Shown here: positions 21,758-33,187 of the stretch, in pieces
How the letters are laid out: the number at the start of each line of letters is the position of its first letter
How positions within the stretch are numbered: the first letter of the stretch is position 1
Assembly (NCBI GenBank): GCA_964036045.1
Contig: OZ038379.1
Span: forward strand, 85,427,178-85,491,177
DNA from: Eutreptiella sp. 'Long Island Sound 2002'
Taxonomy: Eukaryota; Euglenozoa; Euglenophyceae; Eutreptiales; Eutreptiaceae
Length of the DNA stretch: 64,000 nucleotides
Direction of reading: 5' to 3'
Made by a program: the position numbers and the translations under genes
The notes under the pieces: model-generated
The model's input: only the letters and a program-made list of their open reading frames with translations
What the model was told of the DNA's origin: nothing
The model's database searches: none

Positions 21758-21785
21758 GAGGATGTGTACCATGACTTGGGGGCAG
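21739..21785 (+). other. Hairpin with GT...AG ends spanning the stop codon
   Basis: GCCCCCCCAAGTCATG and CATGACTTGGGGGC form a stem of 14 pairs around a short loop. The 47 bp begin GT and end AG. Removing them does not open the frame (a TGA follows at once), so it is either a stem-loop at the gene end or a minimal intron-like insertion. Confidence 0.6.
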
Positions 21786-22140
21786 GTTTTCCTGTTGATT
21801 GTTCCGGGGTTAGGTATGTAGATGAGGATCCTGAGGAGCAAGATGGGGAGGCAGAGTCGCAACCACAGACACACACTCCAAAGAAGAAACCCAAAACTGC
21901 CCCTGCCCCCTCACCTAGTGGCACGCAGTGCGCTCAGGCCACCCAGCTTCCTCCTTAGGCACTGTGGCCCCTACTGGCAGAGGTATGAATGCTTTTGTGA
22001 ATCATTTTTCACCATCCCAAGGTGGAAACACACAGCCACAGAACTCTGCCACTGCCAAGCCTGCTGCTGCAGCCCCTGCCAAGCCTCCTGCTAACACAGG
22101 TGCTAAGAAGCCCCGTGCATGTGTTCTGCGCAAGCGCTAA
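21758..22140 (+). other. Downstream open region of element 2, Pro/Lys-rich
   Basis: In frame after the TGA comes a short acidic and Lys/Pro-rich peptide (YVDEDPEEQDGEAESQPQ) ending at a TAG at 21956. A frame from 21928 to 22140 encodes NAFVNHFSPSQGGN and a basic end ACVLRKR. The CTTCCTCCTTAG at 21947-21958 looks like a splice acceptor, so this may be a second gene or 3' exon. No family was recognised. Confidence 0.35.
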
Positions 22141-22179
22141 TGCCAGTCCTACTGCTTATATGGCGTGTCAATATGAAGT

Positions 22180-22505
22180 CTGGCCGAAATTTCGGCCAGC
22201 ATGCAGTCCTCAGCCTCTTCAGCCTCTTATTATTGTGTTTCCCCATAGGCACTGCAAAAGTCTGATTTGATTCGGCAGGTGGCAAGTATTTGCTTGTAAT
22301 TGAGTATATTATGTTGCACACCCTGTTCAAATGTCACTGCTCCTGTGTTCCTTGCTCATGTCTACTGTCATAGGTACCCATTTCAGTGATCATATTCGGA
22401 GTTTCGATGGACCTGGCCGAAATTTCGGCCAGCTTAGGCCTGTCTGCCAAATAGGACCATGTGTTTGGACATTTTTCGAAGAGCTGGCCGAAATTTCGGC
22501 CAAGT
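22180..22505. repeat. Right subterminal TGGCCGAAATTTCGGCCA palindromes, three copies
   Basis: Copies near 22181, 22411 and 22483 mirror the left cluster. They lie between the coding part and the right terminal repeat. Confidence 0.88.
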
Positions 22506-22932
22506 TGGTTAAAATAGGAAATAGAAGTACATGCTTTGGGGATAGTTTTCGGTGTCCTTCCATGAAAGGTATGTTTTGGGTTCCCTTATCTCTGATGTAT
22601 AGGGGGGTTCTGTGATCACCCTGGAACACAGGGGAGAGAAAAAATAGGCAGCCCCCCCCCCCCCCCCCCCGCACTGGAATGCAGTGGTCTAAATGTAAAA
22701 CAACACTATATTGTGGTGATTGAATATCTTTATTTTGAAAATCTCTGTTTTTCCAGAAATGCAAATAATGGCATATATTTGAAATACACACCTTGTTTTT
22801 GCATGTTGCCACCAGGGGGGTTTGGATACCCGAAAAATAACACCCCTTTTCACATACTTTTCCCCTCACTACAACATGGACTTCCGTGGGCCATAGCGCC
22901 AGGTGGGGGCTGGGCAACTTGTGACGCCTAAG

Positions 22933-24389
22933 TCCCTGGCAGCTCACCATCGAGGTCTCCGGACTCAGCCCGGAGACCATGACCACCGCGGCGGTCCGGG
23001 ACGCCCTGCGGGCCCACTTGGGGTCCGCCAGGCACGTCCCGCTGCTCAGCCTCCCGCGCGGGTACGAATACGTCCCCTGCTTCGAGGCTGTGTGGCGGGC
23101 GTTCGCTAGGGGACCACACCCGCGCCCTGATGCCGGTCATGATGGCAGTGGGATACGTGTCGGTGACGCTGCGGGCCGATGGCACCCTCTTCTCCCCCCC
23201 CGCCCGAGCAGGGCTAGCCCCCCAAGAAAAAAGCACGAGTGCAGCCGCCCCCGCAGGTGCCCCCGCCGGGCCGGCCGCAGACAGCCCCACTGGTCCTGTC
23301 GCCGCCGCCCGCGGCGTTCCCACCACCGCCCGCCCTCCCGCCCCAGGGCTCCCCGTAGGCACCGTCCTGGTCTCCAGCACAGCAGCTCGCCGTGCGGCCC
23401 ACCCTGCTCCCGACAGCGCCGACGGCGTGCCATCCCCAGGGAGCGGCGACCCAGGCGCCCGGGGTGCCAGGAGGCCGGACGAGGGGGTACTGACTCCCCC
23501 TCCGCCTCCCCCAGGGGGTCCGCACCCCGGGCCCGCTCAGGCGCCTGGTGATGGCCCTGCTGCCCGACCCCACCCCACCCCAAGTGCGCGCCCTAGCCAG
23601 CGTCCTCAGCAACCGCATCCGGGATGCCCCCCCCCCCCCCCCGCACCTCTTGACCCCGGGCGGCGGGAGCTGGGCCAGAACGGGGAGGACCCCGTCTGCC
23701 TCCACTGTGGCGGGTGGTACCGACGCCCTGCAGTGGGTGAGCCTGCGGGCTGCCCCGCGTGCAGCTCCCAGGAGGCGCTCCATCTCCCTGCTGCAGGGGA
23801 CCAACGTCGCGACTGGTGCCAGGCGTTTGGCGACCTTGCCCTGTCCCGCCTACAGCCCATTGGTGCCCTCGGCCTCGCCCCCCCAGTCCTCCATGCCCTC
23901 CTCGGCATCCTCCACCCCTGGGTGCAGGTAATCGGCTGCTCCCTGCACCGGCTTGGTACCAGCGCCCCCTCCTACCCGCTCGTCGTGGCGGGTGTGGTCC
24001 TGTGCGCCTTGCGCCCAGACGACTCGGGCCCCCTGCTCGACAGCTTGGAGAGGTGGCACTATGACGCCGGGGACCATGGCTGCCTACGCCCCGGTGCCGA
24101 GCCCCAGGGACCCCAGCAGCCCTCGTTCGCCATGGGGCTGCAATGTGCCAGCTGCGGGAGGCTCCGAGCAGCCGGGCTGAGCAGGGCCTCCCCCCCCCCC
24201 CCCGGGGGGCCCGCGACCAGGCCTATTCTGCACCCGCCTTGGCTCGGCCACTCCGGTCACCGTGGAGATGGCGTCACCAGCTCTGTGTATAGCGACCTAG
24301 TCGGCTATCACACATTAGACATCACACTTTTATGGACCATCATTACCCAAACCATAAACCCACCTCCCCCATCCCCCCTCGTGGTGTAG
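22933..24389 (+). pseudogene. LINE ORF1-like protein, C-terminal part with zinc-binding cysteines
   Basis: The frame resumes as PWQLTIEVSGLSPETMTTAA, then RYEY-like sequence PRGYEYVPCFEAVWRAFARG. It shifts one base near 23110 into VMMAVGYVSVTLRADGTLF, followed by a Pro/Ala-rich linker. Near 23689 CLHCGGWYRRPAVG and GCPAC give a CxxC-x14-CxxC zinc-ribbon pattern. A hydrophobic region (PPVLHALLGILHPWVQVIG) follows, and later a CASCG. Nucleic-acid binding would fit the role of ORF1 proteins in coating LINE RNA, but this is inferred. Confidence 0.5.
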
Positions 24390-24691
24390 TACACCCCCCC
24401 CCCCCCCAATAGAAGATGCCCCCCACGTGTGGCCCTTCCCTAGTCCTTCCACCCCCCCCCCACTCATGAGTGCTTTCTTGCATCAGGAAGTATGGAAAAT
24501 GATTCGGAAAATACCCCCCGCTTGGTGTTGTGTGTTTGTGTGTAGGAAGCATGGAAACTGCACCCTCTCACTACACTCTTCGAGGTGTAGATTTTTGTTC
24601 TGTGGCCTCAACCCTAGCGTTGTAGGGCCATCAGACACCATTGCAAAGTAAACCAACAGATTTGCCGCATTTATAAGCATATGTCCTCCTA

Positions 24692-24766
<75 letters not shown>

Positions 24767-25075
24767 TGACATAGTGTAGGCGCTGTGGGGGTGCCCTTGC
24801 TTCAAGCCTTGGTTTGGGGGGGGGGGTGCCTCTCCTTTCTTTACTTGTTTTTCACTGGGGAGGGAGGAGACTTGAGAGAACTGCCGGGGGGGGGAGTTTA
24901 GTCACGGGTGCGGGAGGGTGTTCTTTTCTTTGTCTCACAGGTGTTTCTTTTCATGCAAAAAAAACTGACAACAATGAAAATAGTCATTTCACAACTTGCA
25001 GGTATGCCATGCTATGCTGTGCTGTGTTGTGGTGTGTCTCCGTAGGTCCCCGTAGGTCCGAAGCCGGTTAGAGGC
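24390..25075. other. Non-coding interval with CA microsatellite
   Basis: No gene is visible. The stretch contains C and G homopolymers, a long CA run at 24691-24764 and otherwise unremarkable sequence. Confidence 0.6.
24691..24764. repeat. (CA)n microsatellite
   Basis: About 37 uninterrupted CA dinucleotides. Confidence 0.97.
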
Positions 25076-25976
25076 CCCCCCAATCACTTTCATAGCCCCC
25101 TCCCATCAATTTCATAGCCCCCCCCATCAATTTCATAGCCCCCCCATCAATTTCATATGCCTCCCCTATCAATTTCATACCCCCCCCACCCATCCATTAC
25201 ATAGCCCCCCCCACATCCATTTCATAGCCCCCCCTATCCATTTCATAGCCCCTCCCCATCAATTTCATAGCCCCTCCCGCATCAACTTCATAGCCTCCTC
25301 CCATCAATTTCATAGCCCCCCCCCCCATCAATTTCATAGCCCCCTCCCCCCATCAATTTCATAGCACCCCCCCCCATCAATTTCATATGCCCCCCTATCA
25401 ATTTCATAGCCCCCTGCCCTATCAATTTCATAGCCCCCCCCCATCAATTTCATAGCCCCCCCCCCTATCAATTTCATCGCCCTACCCCCCATCAATTTCA
25501 TAGCCCCACCCCCATCAATTTCATAAGTCCCCCCCATTCAATTTCATAGCCCCCCCCCATCGATTTCATACCCCCCTGCGCTATCAATTTCATAACCCCC
25601 CCTTTATCAATTTCATAGCCCCTCCCCCATCCATTTCATAGCCCCCCCCCCATCCATTTCATAGCCCCCCCATCAATTTCATATGCCCCCCTATCAATTT
25701 CATAGCCCCCCCACCCATCCATTACATAGCCCCCCCCCTATCAATTTCATGGCCCCCCCCATCAATTTCACAGCCCTACCCCCCATCAATTTCATATCCC
25801 CACCCCCATTAATTTCATGGGTTCCCCCCATTCAATTTCATAGCCCCCCTCCATCGATTTCATAGCCCCCTGCCCTATCAATTTCATAACCCCCCCCTTA
25901 TCAATTTCATAGCCCCCCCCCCAATCGATTTCACCCCCCCCCCTCGACTTCATAGCCCCCCCCCATTGATTCACAG
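25076..25976. repeat. Minisatellite, unit ATCAATTTCATAGCCCCCC
   Basis: About 35 copies of a 20-28-bp unit follow each other. Length varies mainly in the C run, and the CAATTTCAT core is conserved with scattered changes. Confidence 0.93.
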
Positions 25977-25984
25977 AGGGGTGT

Positions 25985-28888
25985 AGACCCCTGTTGGGAA
26001 TTGGCGTGTGGGCACGCGCTGATTCCTAGAGGGGTCTGGGCATGCGTCAATTATTTTTGGGGTCTACACCCCTCAGATAATTGACGCATGGACATGTGTC
26101 AAATAATTGACGCATGGGCATGCGTCAATTATTATGGGGTTCTACACCCCCCAGATAATTGACGCATGGGCATGCGCCAATTTTTTTGGGGGGTCTAGAC
26201 CCCGCAGATAATTGACGCAGGGGCATGCGTCAATTATTTTGGGGTTCTACACCCCCCAGATAATTGACGCATGGGCATGCGTCAATTATTTCGGGGGTCT
26301 AGACCCCCCAGATAATCGACGGATGTATGTCCGTCCATTATTCTGGGGGTCTACACCCCCAAAATATATGACGGATGTAGGTCCGTCAATTATTCTGGGG
26401 GTGTAGACCCCCAAAATAATCGACGGATGTATGTCCGTCCATTATTCTGGGGGTCTACACCCCCAAAATAATTGACTGATGTATGTACGTCGATTATTCT
26501 GGGGGTCTACACCCCCAAAATAATCGACGGATGTATGTCCGTCGATTATTCTGGGGGTCTACACCCCCAAAATGATTGACGGATGTATGTCCCTCAATTA
26601 TTCTGGGGGTCTACACCCCCAAAATATTTGACGGATCCACATCCGTCAAATATTTTGGAGGTGTAGGGCCCCCAAATATTTGACGGACATACATCCGTCA
26701 ATCATTTTGGGGGTGTAGACCCCCCAAATATTTGACGGATCCACATCCGTCAATTTTTCGGGGGTGTAGACCCCCCAAATATTTGACGGACATACATCCG
26801 TCAAATATTTTGGGGGTGTAGACCCCCCAAATATTTTACGGACATACATCCGTCAAATATTTTGGGGCTGTAGAGCCCCCAAATATTTGACGGACATACA
26901 TCCGTCAATTATTTTAGGGGTGTAGACCCCCCAAATATTTAACGGATCCACGTCCGTCAAATAATCTGGGGGTGCAGACCCCCCAAATATTTGACGGACA
27001 CATATCCGTCAAATATTTTGGGGGTGTAGACCCCCCAATTATTTGACGGACATACATCCGTCAATTATTTTGGGGCTGTAGACCCCCCAAATAGTTTACG
27101 GATCCATATCCGTCAAATATTTTGGGCGTGTAGACCCCCCAATTATTTGACGCACATACATCCGTCAATTATTTTGGGGGTGTAGACCCCCCAAATATTT
27201 GACGGACATACATCTGTCAATCATTTTGGGGGTGTAGACCCCCCAAATAGTTTACGGATCCACATCTGTCAAATATTTTGGGGGTGTAGACCCCCCAAAT
27301 ATTTGACAGACATACATCCGTCAATCTTTTTAGGGGTGTAGACCCCCCAAATATTTGACGGATCCACGTCCGTCAAATAATTTGGGGGTGTAGACCCCCC
27401 AAATATTTGACGGATCCACGTCCGTCAAATATTTTGGGGGTGTAGAGCCCCCAAATATTTGACGGATCCACATCCGTCAAATATTTTGGGGGTGTAGACC
27501 CCCCAAATATTTGACGTATCCACGGCCGTCAAATATTTTGGGGGTGTAGACCCCCCAAATATTAGACGGACATACATCTGTCAAACTTTTTGGGGGTGTA
27601 GAGCCCCCAAATATTAGACGGATCCACAGCCGTCAAATATTTTGGGGGTGTAGACCCCCCAAATATTTCACAGACATACATCCGTCAGATATTTCGGGGG
27701 TGTAGACCCCCCAAATATTTGACGGCTCCACATCGGTCAAATATTTTCGGGGTGTAGACCCTCCAAATGTTTGACGGACACACATCCGTCAAATATTTTG
27801 GGGCTGTAGACCCCCCAAATATTTGACGGACATACATCCGTCAGATATTTGGGGGCTGTAGACCCCCCAAATATTTGACGGATCCACATCCGTCAAATAT
27901 TTGGGGGGTGTAGACCCCCCAAATATTTGACGGACATACATCCGTCAAATATTTTGGGGGTGTAGACCCCTCAAATATTTGACGGACATACATCCCTCAA
28001 TTATTTTAGGGGGGTAGACCCCCCAAATATTTGACGGACATACATCTGTCAAATATTTTGGGGCTGTAGACCCCCCAAATATTTGACGGACATACATCCG
28101 TCAAATACTTTAGGGGTGTAGACCCCCCAAATATTTGACGGACATACATCCGTCAGATATTTCGGGGGTGTAGACCCCCCAAATATTTGACGGATCCACA
28201 TTGGTCAAATATTTTGGGGGTGTAGACCCCCCAAATGTTTGACGGACATACATCCGTCAAATATTTTGGGGCTGTAGACCCCCCAAATATTTGACGGACA
28301 TACATCCGTCAGTTATTTGGGGGGTGTAGACCCCACAAATATTTGACGGATCCACGTCCGTCAAATATTTTGGGGGTGTAGACCCCCCAAATATTTGACG
28401 GATCCACATCCGTCAAATATTTTGGGGGTGTAGACCCCCCAAATATTTGACGGACATACATCCGTCAAATATTTGGGGGGTGTAGACCCCCCAAATATTT
28501 GACGGACATACATCTGTCAATCATTTTGGGGGTGTAGACCCCCCAAATATTTGACAGACATACATCCGTCAACCATTTTGGGGGCGTAGACCCCCCAAAT
28601 ATTTGACGGATCCACGTCCGTCAGATATTTTGGGGGTGTAGACCCCCCAAATATTTGACGGATCCACATCCGTCAAATATTTGGGGGGTGTAGACCCCCC
28701 AAATATTTGACGGACATACATCGGTCAATTATTTTAGGGGGGTAGACCCCCCAAATATTTGACGGATCCACGTCCGTCAAATATTTTGGGGGTGTAGACC
28801 CCCCAAATATTTGACGGATCCACATCCGTCAAATATTTGGGGGGTGTAGACCCCCCAAATATTTGACGGATCCACACCCGTAAAATAT
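25985..28888. repeat. Doubly palindromic tandem array, about 52-bp unit
   Basis: Each unit joins two palindromes: GGGGGTGTAGACCCCC, and a hairpin with arms TTGACGGA and TCCGTCAA flanked by AAATATT. From about 26645 to the end there are some 44 units, whose hairpin loops are of two main kinds, CATACA or TCCACA/TCCACG. From about 26040 to 26640 the units read in the opposite orientation (GGGGGTCTACACCCCC), and the first ones have changed arms (GACGCATG with CATGCGTC). No spacer sequences exist between units. Confidence 0.95.
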
Positions 28889-28895
28889 GGCATCT

Positions 28896-31797
28896 TTGGA
28901 GACCTACGGGAACCTATGAGCACCTTTGGGCACTTTTGGGGACCTATGGGGGCCTATGGGCACCTTTGGGCACCTTTGGTGACCTATGGGGGCCTATGGG
29001 GACCTATGGGGGCCTGTGGGGGCTTGTGGGGGCCTATGGGCACCTATGGGCACCTTTGGGCACCTTTGGGGACCTATGGGGGCCTATTGGCACATTTGGG
29101 CACCTTTGGGGACGTATGGGGACGTATGGGGGCCTATGGGGACCTAAGGGCACCTTTGGGCACCTTTGGGGACGTATGGGGGCCTATGGGGACCTATGGG
29201 GGCCTATGGGGACCTATGGGCACCTTTGGGGACCTATGGGCACCTTTGGGGACCTATGGGGGCCCATGGGGACCTATGGGGACCTATGGGGACCTATGGG
29301 CACCTTTGGGGACCTATGGTGACCTATGGGGGCCTATGGGGGCCTATGGGGACCTATGGGGACCTATGGGGACCTTTGGGCACCTATGGGGGCCCCATGG
29401 GCACCTTTGCGGACCTATGAGGGCCCATGGGGGCCTATGGGGACCTATGGGGGCCTATGGGGACCTATGGGGGCCTATGGGGACCTATGGGGACCTTTGG
29501 GGACCTATGGGGACCCTTGGGGACCTATGGGGGCCTATGGGAGCCTATGGGGACCTATGGGGGCCTATGGGGACCTATGGGACCTATGGGGACCTTTGGG
29601 GACCTATGGGGGCCTATGGGGACCTATAGGGGCTGATGGGGACTCATTGGCATCTAGGGGACCTTTGGGGACCTATGGGCACGTTTGGGGACCCATGGGG
29701 ACGTTTGGGGACCTATGGGCACCTTTGGGGGCCTATGGGGACCTATGGGGACCTATGGGGCCTATGGGGACCTTTGGGGACCTATGGGGACCCCTGGGCA
29801 CCTTTGCGGACCTATGAGGGCCCATGGGGGCCTATGGGGACCTATGGGGACCTATGGGGGCCTATGGGGACCTATGGGGACCTTTGGGGACCTATGGGGA
29901 CCTATGGGGACCTATGGGGGCCTATGGGGACCTATGGGACCTATGGGCACCTTTGGGGACCTATGGGGGCCTATGGGGACCTTTAGGGGCTGATGGGGAC
30001 TCATTGGCATGTAGGGGGACCTTTGGGGACCTATGGGCACGTTTGGGGCCCCATGGGCACCTTTGGGGGCCTATGAGGGCCTATGGGGTCCCGTGGGGGC
30101 CTATGGGGGCCTATGCGGGCCCATGGGGACCTATGGGGGCCTATGGGCACCTGTGGGGACCTATGGGGACCCTTGGGCACCTTTGGGGACCTATGGGGGC
30201 CTATGGGAGCCCATAGAGACCTATGGGGGCCCATGGGGACCTATGGGGGCCTATGGGGACCTATGGGACCTATGGGCACCTTTGGGGACCTATGGGGGCC
30301 TATGGGGACCTTTAGGGGCCGATGGGGACTCATTGGCATCTAGGGGGACCTTTGGGGACCTATGGGCACGTTTGGGGACCCATGGGCACCTTTGGGGGCC
30401 TATGAGGGCCTATGGGGACCCATGGGGGCCTATGGGGGCCTATGGGGCCCTATGCGGGCCCATTGGGACCTATGGGGGCCTATGGGGACCTTTGGGGACC
30501 TATGGGGACCCTTGGGCACCTTTGGGGACCTATGGGGGCCTATGGGAGCCTATAGGGACCTATGGGGCCTCATGGGGACCTATGGGGGCCTATGGGGACC
30601 TATGGGACCTATGGGCACCTTTGGGGACCTATGGGGGCCTATGGGTACCTTTAGGGGCCGATGGGGACTCATTGGCATCTAGGGGGACCTTTGGGGACCT
30701 ATGGGCACGTTTGGGGACCCATGGGCACCTTTGGGGGCCTATGGGGGCCTATGGGGACCCATGGGGACCTATGGGGGCCTATGGGGACCTATAGGGGCCG
30801 ATGGGGACTCATTGGCATCTAGGGGGACCTTTGGGGACCTATGGGCACGTTTGGGGACCCATGGGCACCTTTGGGGGCCTATGAGGGCCTATGGGGACCC
30901 ATGGGGGCCTATGGGGGCCTATGCGGGCCCATGGGGACCTATGGCGGCCTATGGGCACCTTTGGGGACCTATGGGGACCTATGGGGGCCTATGGGGATCT
31001 ATGGGGGCCTATGGGGACCTATGGGGGCCTATGGGGACGTTTGGGGGCCTATGGGGACCTTTCGGGACCTATAGGCACCTTTGGGGGCCTATGGGGGCCT
31101 ATGGGCACCTTTGGGGACCTATGGGGGCCTATGGGGACCTATGGGGGCCTATAGGCACCTTTGGGGACCTATGGGGACCTATGGGCACCTTTGGGGACCT
31201 ATGGGGGCCTATGGGGGCCTTTGGGGGCCTATGGGGACCTATGGGGGCCTATGGGGACCTATGGGGGCCTATTGGCACCTTTGGGGACCTGGGACCTATG
31301 GGCACCTTTGGGGACCTATGGGGGCTTATGGGGGCCTATGGGGATCTATGGGGGCCTATGGGGACGTTTGGGGGCCTATGGGGACCTTTGGGGACCTATA
31401 GGCACCTTTGGGGGCCTATGGGGGCCTATGGGCACCTTTGGGGACCTATGGGGGCCTATGGGGACCTATGGGGGCCTATAGGCACCTTTGGGGACCTATG
31501 GGGGCCTATGGGCACCTTTGGGGACCTATGGGGGCCTATGGGGGCCTATGGGCACCTTTGGGGACCTATGGGGGCCTATGGGGACCTATGGGGGCCTATA
31601 GGCACCTTTGGGGACCTATGGGGGCCTATGGGCACCTTTGGGGACCTATGGGCAGCTTTGGGGACCCATGGGCACCTTTGGGGGCCTATGGGGGCCTATG
31701 GGGACCTATGGGGGCCTATGGGGACCTATTGGCACCTTTGGGGACCTATGGGCACCTTTGGGGGCCTATGGGGGCCTATGGTGACCTATGGGCACCT
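28896..31797. repeat. 10-bp satellite, unit RCCTATGGGS, with higher-order repeats
   Basis: The decamer recurs about 290 times with variants ACCTTTGGGG and GCCTATGGGC. Because three decamers equal 30 bp, long stop-free frames arise that encode GDLWGPMGTY-like decapeptides; they are a by-product. A larger block marked by GATGGGGACTCATTGGCA recurs near 29635, 29990, 30320, 30660 and 30800. Confidence 0.95.
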
Positions 31798-32010
31798 TTT
31801 TTTTTGCCACTTTCCCTCCTCACACATTTTCCACGTTTTCCCATTTTGATGTTCAAAGTCTTTTTTACTTTTGTACTGCCATGTTTGTGATTGTCCAAGG
31901 TGGTTCCCCAATGATTTTTCAATTGTGTACTCCCTTTTTGTTTTTTTCATTTTGGGGGGTGGGTTGATTTAGATTTAGGCATAGTATCTCTCAATTTCCT
32001 CTAGGCGTTA
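31798..32010. other. T-rich unassigned interval
   Basis: T-rich sequence between the satellite and repeat R1. No gene or known signal is visible. Confidence 0.5.
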
Positions 32011-32115
32011 GACCCCTAGACCCACCTCCAATAGACAAGAATATCAGAGATCTTCTTGGACAGACCGCACACACAACATCCCTTATCAGACATCATACAT
32101 CAGACTTTATACACA
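32011..32115. repeat. Dispersed repeat R1, copy 2
   Basis: Matches 7175-7280 along its length, from GACCCCTAGACCCACC to TTATACACA. Here it abuts the LINE ORF2, so it could be a 5' part of that element. Confidence 0.85.
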
Positions 32116-32137
32116 GTGCTGGGCGTCACGGGCCGTT

Positions 32138-33187
32138 GTGGCGCTCGGGGGTGTCGCCCACCCCGGGGCGCTGCCAGTGGGCCGGCTACAGGGGACCCGC
32201 TGCGAGCCGCCACCCCCAGAACCGGGCCCTCCAGAAGAGTATGCCTCGTATGTGCTCTGCCTGCCGCACGACCCTCTTGAGCACCTGCAGCGCAGCCCCC
32301 CGGACATGGGCCGCCTCCGGGTGGTCACGGCCAACTGCAGCGGCCTCGGGTCGGACCCCCGAAACGTCCCACGCCTCATCGCATACCTGGCCTGTGGGGG
32401 GCCCGACATCGCCCACCTGCAGGAGGCGGGCACTCAGTTCGCCGCCGCGTGGTTGGCTGGCCTGCCGTACCGCGTGTGCGTGGGGCCCCTCTTCCCGGGG
32501 GGGGGGGCTGGTCACCCTAGTACACGCCCGCCTCCTGAATGGGTCCGAGGTTCGCGAGCACGCCCAGGAGCACAGCCTCAGTGTCCGCATCCAGCCGGCC
32601 CAGGGCGCAGTGTTGGCAGTGATCAATCTGCACCTACTCCCAGCCCTGCCAGCGGTTCGCCGGAGGGCCGTCGTCAGCAGCCCCTCCGCCTTCCTGCACA
32701 CGGCGGGGGCCAGTGTCAAGACCGTGGCTAGCGACCTCAACAAGGCGCAAGGCCTCGAGGAGGGGGCAGGCTCTCGAAGGTCCTGGGCCCAAAGGGCCCG
32801 CTGGCCGCGTTCCGGGCCCCATACCGGCTGGGCGACCCGACGAACGTAGTCCGGCCGGTGGGGCGCCCCTCCAAGCGTGAGCTCGACTGGGTCCTCGTGG
32901 GCCCGGAAGCCCCGTGCGTGGGGGCCGACAAAGTCTTGCTTCCCGGCCTCTGCACCCACCGGATGGTGCAGTGCGACCTGGTGTTCGCGGACCGCGTCTT
33001 CGCAGCGGCTGACCCGTCCTGCCGCCGCTTCCGATGGTCCCCGCTTCGGCCGGAGCAGCAAGCTCCTGCAGCGGCGGCGGCCTCGCTGGCCCTGCGGTGG
33101 TCGGCCCACGCCGGCGTGACCCCACATGGGACGGTCCAAGCGGTGTTGGCCGCCCTGGATGGCCTGGTACCCTCCAAGAAGGATTTC
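32138..33187 (+). pseudogene. LINE ORF2, endonuclease domain
   Basis: The domain matches the endonuclease/exonuclease/phosphatase (APE-type) fold used by LINEs to nick target DNA. Visible motifs in order are VVTANCSGLG (Asn), IAHLQEAG (Glu), VINLHL (Asn and His), ASDLNKA (the DxN pair) and KRELDWVLVGPE (the SxxxDxxL-like segment), then THRMVQCDLVF. The frame changes at the G run near 32502 and again near 32790, so it cannot be translated as it stands. A TAG at 33188-33190 ends the readable frame, and the reverse transcriptase continues in the same frame beyond it. Confidence 0.8.

Larger units (their letters stand above)
19431..22932 (+). mobile_element. Element 2: 3.5-kb DNA transposon with CTTAGGCGTCACAAG termini
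   Basis: Perfect 22-bp terminal inverted repeats lie at 19431-19452 and 22911-22932, beginning CTTAGGCGTCACAAG. The flanks TTCCT (19426-19430) and TCCCT (22933-22937) are a possible 5-bp target duplication with one change. Counting one copy brings the LINE ORF1 frame into register with PWQLTIEVSG. Inside are a 583-residue gene, a smaller downstream open region and nine copies of a GGCC-AAATTT-GGCC palindrome, mostly between the gene and each end. Confidence 0.88.

Noticed and set aside
25985-28888. CRISPR-like array
   Set aside because: The units have no unique spacers, they are palindromic throughout, and the context is eukaryotic.
28916-31890. Long plus-strand frames encoding GDLWGPMG repeats
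   Set aside because: They follow from the 10-bp satellite unit, overlap in several frames and have no non-repeat domain.
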